64,000 nt of DNA from Paragonimus skrjabini miyazakii (taxonomy: Eukaryota; Platyhelminthes; Trematoda; Plagiorchiida; Troglotrematidae). The first letter of the stretch is position 1; each line of letters starts with the position of its first letter. The stretch spans positions 225,448 to 289,447 of the forward strand of contig JTDE01000304.1 of assembly GCA_014338405.1 (NCBI GenBank). Direction: 5' to 3'. Below the pieces are notes generated by a model. It worked only from the letters and a program-made list of their open reading frames with translations, made no database searches and was not told the DNA's origin. Positions 28,101 to 40,100 of this stretch are shown one piece after another. Both the position numbers and the translations under genes were made by a program.

Positions 28101-31100
28101 ATGTCGTCAAACGCTTAGATTTTACGTAGGATACTCCTAGTGTTGTCACTCTTTTTGTGCAATCTAACGTCCTGAGCTTCACGACTGTTTAAATGGTTTG
28201 TCTACTGTCACTTTCAATAAAAGACTTGATTTCTAGAGAAACAAGTAACTTCTACATGTTAATTTTCTTGTAACTGGACGAAACGGATGCTATAAAGTTT
28301 AGCGAATGAAGTAAGTTCTTCATCAACTATTCGACGACGTGTGTGCTTTCTTTGGCTGTACTATATGCAAACGGAACCAGGGAAACGGATATAGAGTCAG
28401 TAACATTTCTCATATTCTACAAGAACAAGTAAATACGTTTTAGCTGTTACTTACCTGTGTTATAAGAAATTCAAATTTCGAACTGTAGCTCAACTTAACT
28501 GAAAGTACATCGGACTGTTTTGTGGGCAGATCACAACAGAATATGTGCATGTACTTTTGGGTGGGACCGCCAGTTACTGATATGGCAAACTGTATATTCT
28601 CATTGTAGTTTAGTAATTGAGCAGATCGGTAACCGTCTGATCACAGCACACCATTTCCAACCTGCATAATTATCAATTCCTTTTTTTACGTGAGTTCATC
28701 AACTAAACACCGATTCTTTTTTTACAATTGTGTTTGTTGATAGTTAGCTGTGAGTTAACATATATTTCTACAGAGAGCCACAACCGGTATAATACAGACC
28801 GTGGCGATTGACTTCTCCCCTCTTCAGAACTATGTTTTAATTTCCTCAATAAACCATTCCATACATCTAACTCAATTAACTAATAGCTAAATCTTTCTTT
28901 TAGCAACCGGGTAATGTGGCCACTGCAACCATAATCGTTGAATCCACCTGCCCACAAGGTTATCGACGTTGTCGTTCTGGACAATGCCTTCCCGCTGGAC
29001 GTTTCTGTGACGGCGTTCCAGATTGCGCTGATCGTTCTGATGAAGACCCATTGTTCTGTAGTAAGTTGCTTAGTCTATAAATGGAGCTGTATATTCACTG
29101 GCGGTTGGTTTGACAAAACAAGTGTAGCGCTTGATGAATTCGCCACATTGACGAAGGCGTGCTCTAGCCATGTAACATCAGTTTGTGGTCTCCCCATCAA
29201 AGTTCAGGAGAGCACTCAGAATATTTTCTCACGTTATACAGGCTGGTAAAATGATTGGTTTCACATAAGTTCAACTACCACAAGATCAAGACAGTGGATG
29301 CCTCTACTCCGTGGTCAAGTCCGCAATAGCATACTATATTTCGAGCTTTGTTTCATATGAATCGTAGTTAACTGGTTTTGAGCCAAATGAACGTTACCCT
29401 GATTAGCGTAACCTGCCTTTACCAAGCAGTATTCGATTTGAGAACCGAAGGGTCTTAAATCCAACCGTTACCGAGAAGGATTCTAACAGGTCCCAGTGTT
29501 CAAAGTCGAAAAGTTGCAAGTTTCGATCGTCTGGGCACCGTCAGGTGTGAACGTACATTACGGTCAACGAGGCAACGGGTGACCGACAGCAATAATTGCA
29601 AACCCGCAACTATGATCAAAAATGAATAGCAATGCTCCATGCAGTGACGTCAATTGATTGAACGACTATGTAGTAAACGGTAAACGTGAATAGACTGACT
29701 ACCAAAGAATTCTGTCGATCGGGTTTTAAGAAAATTATCGAGTAGATGAAGTCCAATAAAACAGAGAAATTACAAATTCAACAAACCAATTTAATATGAA
29801 GAAACTAGTAACGCTAGCAAAGTGACGCAATTTATAAAGCTGTCAAACACTGATTTCATTGTGAATTACATCGCTTATTCCAGTTCTCACATTTTGGGAA
29901 GTCTGGATTCACTCGACCCTTATGGTGCCCATCAACAGTATTGAGCATGTTGTAGTTTTTTCTAGTGCAAATTACCATTATACTTTTTTTACTGGAGAAA
30001 TGAGCGGTGTATTAGGCTACTACCGGCGCTGGTTTTAGTGGCGAAGATCTGTGATAGATCTGTCATATATATATATAATCTCCTCAGTGGGACTTAAGTT
30101 ACACGGATCACCTTTTCCAGAGCGACCACTATCTTTACTCATTGTTATCAATGATAAAACTATCACGTTGAGTGGTGGTCCAATGTATTTGCAATTGAGT
30201 GAAGATTGTCAGGAATTGTTTCCACTTGTTCTGAGCACTAGTGCAACGAGAACAGAGAATGTGGTGAGTTGTGTTATATCCCAAAAGTCTGTTTGAAACA
30301 ATGAGTTTAGACCGGCAGGTTTAAACTACAACGCTGTTATAAGATATCCGCACCGAAATTAGTACGAATGAAGTCAAACAGCTTGGACGTCGTGTTTAAC
30401 GTACTGTTGGTGAATGAATTAGAAATGACACAACTTGCTGGTAACGTCGTGTTATTCTCAATTTATCTGTCAATTACAACTAAGTATTTAGACTGGGTTG
30501 GCATATCAACATGTATTAAAATCTTTAGACTAGGCTGAAACCGGAATTCAGGACACTCTGGTGGTACAAACCTGAAAATTCTGGCAGTATGTTTTGTCAT
30601 TTGTTATCCAAGGAAGCAATTATAATGAACTTCCTCAGTTTGTAGCACATGCTTCCGAGTGTCTGACATTATCCATTCTCATCCTATCAGTAAATTTCAT
30701 TATACCGAGATCATTGAACATCTAAAGTTTTCCGTATCAATGTGATGTATTAATATCAGGTAGGTAGTTATCCCATCAATTTCTCTTGTTATTTGATTCT
30801 TCCACTGTCAAAAACATATTTGTTCAAAACAATGGAAATGAATTCGGGTTCAGAACACGTAGGCGAGTTTACCACCTACATGTTTGATTTTCGCAAACAG
30901 TCTACAACACTGTTGTAAATGACTTGCATTTGATCATTTTCCAGTTTCTAGTTCATTTAAACAGGCAATTTTGCGAGAGGGTTTTGACTCTACAATCGTT
31001 CTTCCCCCCAAAAGACGAATAGAATCAACCTTGATAACCAAATTCTTCACTTCAAGTTACGTCTGATCTAGTAGATATCTCACCCATGTATTCAGTATGG

Positions 31101-34100
31101 ACACGGTCGAACCGCACGCCACCTGACACTTTCTAAAGGTCATGGAAAACTTCAGTAGTAAGCCTTCTGCTTTGGAGGAGAATTGGATCTAGTTCTACCG
31201 TTTGAAGTTCGAAGTGTACTTTCACCTTCAAGTTGCAATATGCTACGACAAGATTTATTGACTCAACGATAGGTAGTAGTGTACTGTTGGATGCTAAGTG
31301 TGATTTTTAGCGTACCGCTTTAAGATCAGTAGAGAGTAACAGAGTGTCACACGATTGCTATCACACTGTCTAGAACGAACAAATAAACAATACGAAGATG
31401 CTCTCGTTAGATTCCTTCAATTTAATAAATAATCGGTCAAAAAGAAGATAAATTCTCATTGTCCTCATCCTGCAATCGATCAGTATTTTCACCGGGGTGC
31501 TGTAGTCAAACGTTGACCAAAGTGATAGCAAGCCCTGAGATATTTCATCTTAGCTTGACTGATGTAACTGGCATCCACATAACATCTCACTACGGTAGCG
31601 CAGAACACGGCTAAAAGTAGATTTTGCAACATCTTCGCCCCATTTTTCAAAGAAATCACATTTTCGTCTGAGACGTTTCAAAAAGTCATCACCTTTGCGA
31701 TACGCTGAGCAGTCCAAGGATGGCAAAACCAGCTCAACGAATGCTAACTCGCAGCCTGTAAAACTATAGTAAACTACTGTTACCGGTGGAACAACTTACT
31801 CCATGGTTAGCTGGAGCAACTAATGGGTATTTCAGGAATTCACTTCTTACAAGCTGAATTGCATATTAACCATCAAAATGAAATTGGGAGATTGAAATTG
31901 AATGTGCAGAAAGTTCGATTATCAACATCGGGAAATCACATACGTTGCGCAATTAACCACTATCAAATAGTTTTAAATGCTGCATCTTCCACTAGTTATT
32001 CATCCTTCGGAGCAATTATTAAAGAAGCGGTTACCATTTTTTGTCAGTAACGCTACTTCAATCGTGTTTACGAGATTTCCAAAGCGGTTTATAACCGAAC
32101 TATTGATCTTCAGTAGAACAGAAACGTTTACTCTGATCTCTTATTAATATTGACAAACCTGATAGTTTTTCCACCGTTAAACGCGAAAGTGCACCATGCG
32201 TCTGGTGCACACACGGAGAATTCTGCTTGTTGGTAAATTCATTTGGCATAGCTTTTTCCGGTTGGCAAACATCACCATCTGCCGGCACTAATGTTTCTAA
32301 CCATCAACTGGACCAGTTAAACCAATCGAACAACGGTGTCTTCAGAGTTTATTCGATAATAAAGATGACTATACCACGGTCACACCTGGACGCGCATCTA
32401 AATTCCACATGTTTTTTTCTCACACATCTCTGATATTCTAACTAGAGCAACTGCTTGAAATGTCGTGTAACTGCTAGTTACTGGGTAACCGTCCCAAATG
32501 TTTCTCTTGACCATCAAACAAGATAAAGATAAGGGAAATTTTCAACCACCTGTGCTTGCATTTTCCTAAGAGTAATCATCCGGTTTTTCCCTTAACTTTC
32601 AACAATGAAAAATTAAAACCCTGAATCAAAATCGGATGGTTAGACAAAATATTACCAAACGTAAGCCGGAATTACTGAATAGTCTTAAAACCATAACATT
32701 TCTCGGACTCAATGTAGCTTCCTTGTAATGAATTTAGCGGTTGGTCCCAAGGATGCTAGTTCGGGCCTGGGTTGGCTTGACAAATACTGTGTAAGTGGGT
32801 TAAGTCTTAAAATATCTAGCTTACGCCTAGCCCATGGAGGAGAGTATCCATGGGCCACAAACTGAAATTCTAATAGAACACACCAGCTTTTTTCAGGCAG
32901 TAGGTAACATAACTGTTGCAAACTATTCAAAGATGCTTGGTATCTAACAGAGATTACTCGGGCTAATCGTTTCACGGAAAGTTGACCTGTTTTGGTACTT
33001 TACCCAGACTCAGAAGTCATTCTTGCAAGGATCTTGGCGGTCTGCTATTTGTTGTTCGTTCTTCTAAGGCGCCTCACTGTGATGTGATGGTGCCTGATGA
33101 TTCGGTGTAAGCAGTCAAACTTATCATGTTTATTGATGTGCACTGGGGTGTACGGAGGTCACGACGAAGAAGCCTTGCTAACATTGACTTTCTGCTGTTT
33201 GTAACACAGCATCAATTAATACTGATCAATTCAGACCAACCTACAGACTGAACACATCGGTTTCAGACTGATCAAACTCTGGAATGTATCATTCTGCAAC
33301 TTAAAAATATCCGGTTTTTTGTAAATATTTAAAGAAGCTCCTTCTCATATGATTGTAGCAGATACTCAAGAGGTATTGCAGTACAGTGCTACCGATAAGT
33401 TTTCTAACTTTTCCAGCTTGTAACGTGTGAAACATTTATTTAGAATCAATGTAAATATAGAATGTTATCCTACAGAGGATGAAATGCACAAAAGATATTA
33501 CCGTAAGAAGAGCGGCACTTCATTAATGGTCGTATTTTGCATTGTAACTAGTGAAGTGTCACAATTACTTATTGGTTTTTCACATAAAATCATCTTTTGA
33601 CTTGTGACAAATACTTCGTTGCATCGCTTTCCGGTCGCTTCAAGTCTTTCGGCTTACAGTTTTACGATCAGTTGTCATATCTGATACTTAACTGCCTACC
33701 TGAAACTGTTTCCGTTAGGTTATCATTTAGGGTAGTCCGAACTTGCGGTTTCTTAATTACGTAAACTAGACGCAGGATGTCTGTTCGAAAGTAATAAGAA
33801 ACATTTGTCAAATCCACAGAGGTTGGTTGTAAAGCTCTTTTACACTGCATTGTTTCATCTCAACCATACTGCTCCTCGGCTACTTCATGATTCATTTTGT
33901 AAAAGACTGGACGCGTTAGATGAACTTTTGTGATCTCTTTCCCCCAAGTGGACTGTAGTCAACATACTTCTTAACGTGAACACGTGTTTTTTCAAAACAC
34001 CTGGGGGCCTGAGAGCAGTTTGCACGAAAAATCCTGTCTAAAACGTCTCTTTCTTCCCAATAGGCTTCAACCCGTTGTGTATTAAATTGACTCACTCACT

Positions 34101-37100
34101 GGTTGTTCAATCCACTGTATTGCTGACCGATAATGCATAATACTTTTGATGTAGTGTATATTTCTATCTGTTCGCAATACACTAGTAGTTCTTCTGCGGA
34201 AACGTGAATTCTTTCAAGTACTCAAGTTGAGGAATCACTCTCAGCAAGGAATTTTCAAAAGACAGTATACCACCCACAAAAACGGTGTACATGACTGGAC
34301 AGAATTTTGATCGTTCGGGTAGTTTAAGTCATTAATGAGGTGATTTGACGTGATACATTAATAACAGCTGCTCAGTATTTACTATCAAACGTTTAGAAAT
34401 GACGGCCTGGTGAATAAGATGAGCATTTGGAGTAACCGAACAAAGTATAAAGTCAATGCTATCCAGCACAAAACGAGTACCCAGAAGAAACGTTCAACAA
34501 TCAATCTATACAGTTATTTCAACCCAATGACATAATGTGCTAGTTAGTATCGATATACTTCAATCATTCGCATTATTACTGTTGTGGACTTAATTCCCTT
34601 TGTCCGATCGGTACCCGAATGTTTTGGTGTTCTGTACAGACCTCGAGGATATTTTACATGCTAGTTGGTTAAGTGCTTCCATTTTATCTAGAGGTTTCGT
34701 TTTTATTTATGTCAATGGTCAACAAAAACGCACATAATTTGTGTATACGTCAACAGAACCATAAGGCGAACGGACTGAATTTCATGAGCTATGGGTTTAC
34801 CTTAAGTCTATGAGAGATGTATACCAGTATTCGGTTGTTAACTTTCAAAGTTTTGCGGGGAATCTTTTCAAGGTAAAACAGCTGGAATCGGTAAGTCAGC
34901 CCGAAAAATGTTCCTCCGCAAAGAAGCGCACCGGAGGAGGTCACGATACAAAACGGCACGCACTCACAACGTACGTTTGCGTGGGCGCGGGAACGGACGC
35001 ACACACGTCCTTCGGTCTGCCTACCCAGAAGAAGTCCATGGCTGTGGGAAAATCAGTATGTAAATAGTACACCACAGGAACGAGCTTCAGGTGTTCCCGC
35101 TTACCGACTATAAGCAGTCGGTCCATCTGTAGGCTGGTTCACTTGCCGGCCGGAAGATTGTTTATATGCACAGTGCAGGCAAACATGCGCGCAAACATCC
35201 AGCCTATCCGTACAAATATGTTGGACATTGTTCGCCAGTGCCTAAAGTACACAACCTGCTTGGCACGGAACAAGTCCTTCGACGTGAGCCCTTTTATGCT
35301 ACGTTCGACTTGTAGTAACAGTATTAATAGCTAACCGAAAATCATCATTACGTCCGGACATACTTTGGGGATAGTTCTGTTATCCCAGTTAAGTTCGTAC
35401 ATGTATAATCCTTGAAAACAAGTGCCAGTACTATGCCCATTAAACTAACGCCTTATCTGACATGCATTAAAGAACTACCAACAATCCCTTCCCACGCTTA
35501 CCCCATGATCATTCCTTTTACGTTCACAGATGCCTGCGATCCAATCTCCAAACAGTGCGAATATTACCAAAATCGTGCTCCAATCAAGAAAACCTACATG
35601 ATTCATTGGGAATGTGATGGAGAAGATGATTGCGGAAACGGATTTGATGAAGTCAACTGTCCAGGTACATTGACAGCCAGTACATATTACTACCAAACTC
35701 TAACACATTGTGACTCGATACCAATAGTACTGACCATAGTTAGGAGGTGTGCTCCCGAAGTTTGATTCCACAGCTTCGATGACGATTCAGAGACATAATT
35801 TACTGACACCGCATCACCAACAAACTAGGACTATAAAATATTCTATTATTATATTGACGCATCATCTATCCTCCATCTAGTCTGCAGCAGCAAGGGCAGC
35901 AGTCGGTTTGATTCCATTTCGAATTGTGAGACCACTCCACATAAATTAGACCAAAGTAAATTAAAAAACTCTTCAAATCAGTTCAACTCATTTGCATCCG
36001 AAGGTTTGTGTAGACTCATAAAAATGATGACAAGAAGATGTTGATAAATATATATGAACAGTACAAGAACTAACAGGGACAAATCTGGTCGGTCTCCCGA
36101 AAGTATGGTTAATCCGATTTGTGTCAGTGTCCCTGAGTGTGCGTGCGCCTGCCCACCAATAGCATGCCCTATCAAATTCAAGATTATCAAGGAGGAACAT
36201 AGCTTTCGTATAGAAAATATTCGTGCGTCACGAGTCGGCTGATAACCCATGGTGTTTGGATGAAGACTGCAGGCACGCTATTGATCATAGATGTGATAAA
36301 TCTTAGGTTTTCCAAACCCTTTGACTGTGTTGGTCATTCCATCTTGCTACAGAAGCCTAGTAGTAATGGCCTTGATGTACGTTTACTCACATGGGTTGAG
36401 AAGTATCCGACTGAACGTCGGTGCCAAATCGAGGTGAATGGACAGCTATCACAATGGTTCCCAGCTAATAGTGGCTGTTGTGTTCCTATTCGGGTGCAAT
36501 CAACAGTAAGTCCAGTGACATTCCAGTGGCGTTCCGCAAAAATAAATCTTAGGACAACTGTTCTCTGACACCTCAAAATAGTCAAATTGCCGTTGTTGTT
36601 TTACGTCAATTAAACAAAGCTCTGATAATTTCTAAGGTACCCGGAACATATGGCGGTCTTACAAAACGATTTGAACTGGCTAACCCACTGGTCCATCAAA
36701 ATAATTTGTCATTCAGTGTCAACAAATGAAGTCATTTAAGTTCGCCATCAAAATTGTACCATTACTGACACAAAGCTGCTCGTGTCAACATGTGGATGAG
36801 TCCTGTGGACTTGAGTGACAGATAGTTTGAATCTGTCTACACGTTGTGCTGCCATGGCATGGGAGAATTTGAGAAGTATTCCCGTCCCTCCACCCAAGGA
36901 GTTTCTCACTTTGTTCGCCTGCATAATCTGTCCACATCGAACGAACATGTAAACCTCTGATCTTGATTTCAATAAAGATTTAGCACTCATTGAGGTTGTT
37001 CAGAGACGGGCCTTCAGAAACGTTAAGGGATTCAGGCACACCCCTACTCAGAGAGACTGGCTGAATTAGGTCAATTCACAATGAATTACAAAAGATTCAG

Positions 37101-40100
37101 AAGGGATCTAATTCCTACCTATAAAATACTGCACACTCACGGTCATTCATAGGCACATCTACTCTTGCTGTGTAAAGATGGAAGTTTGGTAGATCACTCA
37201 GTGGACATGAGCAATGAAGCAGGTGGGTTACCTTGTAGACAGAGCTGCTTCACAATTAGGATATGTTCACATCGGAACACATTGTCCTACGGTGTAGTCA
37301 TGATTGATTCGGTTGAGAGTGTTCAACTTTTATTCGATCGATACATGCGTGAGTGACAACCTGCACTACATGTTTCCTAACCGTTATACTAGCTCAGTCT
37401 CAACTGTGTATATCTGTCTGAATATTTCCTCGGTGTCGCTGACAGGAATGCTTGTAACCGGTAGCTTCATTGAATTCACCTTTCATTTAGTTCCATTCAT
37501 TATTTTCTTGAACTTACGAACCGTCCGGCTGAATTTTCACCAAACAGCACAGAGAAACGGATGACTATCTTTCTCCCTCCTATAACAAATTGTTAGCCTA
37601 TGAAAGCGGAAATCCGAACACGGTCCAGTGAATAATCTGGAAATTTCGCTTGATAGATAGCTCATATGCAGGTTAGATTCTATTCTTAATTTAGTTATAA
37701 TCGCAAAAGCACGATTTCTTTTCGATGCCTTTTTATAGCGTCAGTGCAGCTGGTAGACATAGCCTTCTGGTTTAGTAGGATATACAGCAGCAAACTATAG
37801 CGACTTCGTTGCTTGATTACATCAGCACTGCTGTCAATTTAGACGTTTTGCAAAAAAGAAACGGCGACTTGAATGACCCGGAGCACGTGATTTTGGATAG
37901 ATAGAAATCAAGGCCTATTTTGCCTTCACTGTTGAAATTCGGCAATAAAATTATGAATGTTTATAATCTGCCTCTTATAATAGTATAGCTGAATGTCAAT
38001 AGACAGTAAGTAGTAAGTTTTCTGACATATGTGCTTTTTTATTCGAAAGCCACAGAACTATAGTCAAAAAGTTCCTAGTGAATGTAAGCGGAAATGAAGT
38101 GGAACGAACTCGGTAGGTAATAAGTCTCAAGGTTTGTCTTCGATATCTGTAGCAAAGTGAACTAGATCATCAAAGGTATGATACAAAATGATGATAGACA
38201 AATAACGAAAGTGCGACTGTCAGGCGCCAAATGACGAAAATCACCAGGTGAGAAATACTGACAATTATATTTTACAACTTCTTCTTGTGATTGATTTTAA
38301 AAACAATGTGAAACCCAATCCAGAATCTGAGTGTTGTTATTTCGATAGAAAATTACCTTGCGATCATCACAGTGGTTGCAATCAATTTGACCACATTGGT
38401 TTCATGTCTTGGTTGCGAGAGCTGTTTCAAGGACGTTTCAATCAGTATTCGCTAACTATTTGAATCAATATCTACGTCAGAAACTCGATAGGCTTATTTT
38501 GTAATTTGTGAAGTTCTGGAACAAATATCGTGTGGCCTACAATGTGATGTGTTTTTCCCTACCAGTGGGGTAATTGTATCTGAATTTGTCCTGTTCATTC
38601 GTACGGAATGAAAGATAATTCATGAATCCGTGATAAGCACTGAAAGTGTCCCGTTCAATCCAAAAGTGCATAAGCTTTTCTGGGCATTTTCATGGAAGGT
38701 GGCAGTACTGACCGTATAAAGAAATACGGAAACAAGTGTTCCCGTAAGATACTTCTTCAGCCATATACAAATACATATTCAAGTCCTGTAGGAGTATGGT
38801 CTTGGAGGTAGTGGTTCATTGGATATTTTCAGACAGTCGACCCTACACGAAATCCAGTGTCATTAGCTTTTGACTACATTCTGCAGCCTGAGGACGACAG
38901 TTCAATAAACTCTTTCATTATGTTATGATATGATTCAAACCAAAAACACCTGAACATCAATGACGATACATTTAGCAAGTATACATTCGATATTCATTGC
39001 ACAAAAAATACTGAATGAGACGCGGTTTAATTGCCATGATCACTGAAAATGGTGATCACACTGTTAAACTGGTATGTTAAAAACTTGGTTTCTGTTAGCA
39101 AGAAACTGTCGCAGAATATCGAACCGTTTATGTTCCTCAGTGACTGGATTTCTTCTGTTTCCATAAGCATTCCGAGGACACAGTACTTTGAAGCAAAAAG
39201 TAGTTTTCCACGACCAAAAGTTCGAACAGGAACTGTTTGAGTATTGATATCTGTTTGTTGGTACTCTGTAATATTAACTATGGTTTTTAAAACTAATTTA
39301 CTCAAAATACCATCATTCGTATACGAATGAAATGAGTATGTCGTGTTTGTGTGACATTCGACAACGCTTTAATGATAAGCTAAAATGTATTGGCCCTCTG
39401 ATGAATTTCCTGTACATACCAAACACGTGGCTAAAGATAGAGACGTTTTAGCCTCTTCAGTCGAATTGTCGTGATCTGTGGCTACTTGACGAATGCCACT
39501 ATGTAGCTGTGCCTATAACTATGTGTACTAACATAACCTAAAACAAAAAAGATAGTTTATCGAATAACCGTGACAGTACAATCAGCTTTATTGCCCCTAG
39601 CAATAGTTGTGATCATTGCATTTGAAACAAAATCAAAATCTTTCAACTGTTTCTGAATTTTTATAACAGCACCCATCTGTAGACCCGTCAATGATGCACT
39701 TAGACCGTAGCTCTGAGTCTATCACGTTCACCAACTTACTCGGGACGTTATACAGCTAACAAACAAAGCTCCGTGTTGAATTTGCAACAGTGAATACAAA
39801 AATCTGAAACTTATAACTTCTAGTGAATAAATCTACTTTCTTATGACATGCAAAACATTATTTGTGTTCATAATGTCCAGGATGCAGTTTTCTTGTCAAA
39901 CTCCTACATATTTTGCGAAATAAGCGCTTTAGCGAAGCGTTTTGCTGAGGTCAGTTGACTGAATGAACATTACTGAGCAAGTTTACGACGTAATCGCTTT
40001 GAATAATTTGACTAATAGTGCAGCATGATATAGAAACCTTTCACTGCTGCTGCACAGTCAGCTGTAAAACAAAAATCGATAATAATCAGTGGTTTAGATC

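Larger units (their letters stand above)
29061..35529 (+). other. Intron 9, with candidate nested exons on both strands
   Basis: 6.5 kb, the largest intron. It contains two plus-strand exon candidates (30088-30263, 30965-31066), two to four minus-strand exon candidates (31550-31755, 32132-32290, 34968-35041, 35105-35126), convergent poly(A) signals near 31421-31429, and a GC-richer block at 34895-35310. Confidence 0.6.

Noticed and set aside
31842..32050. Plus-strand stretch in intron 9 that looked like another Ig exon
   Set aside because: Only one cysteine, no core Trp and no proper donor; it overlaps the better minus-strand exon candidates.
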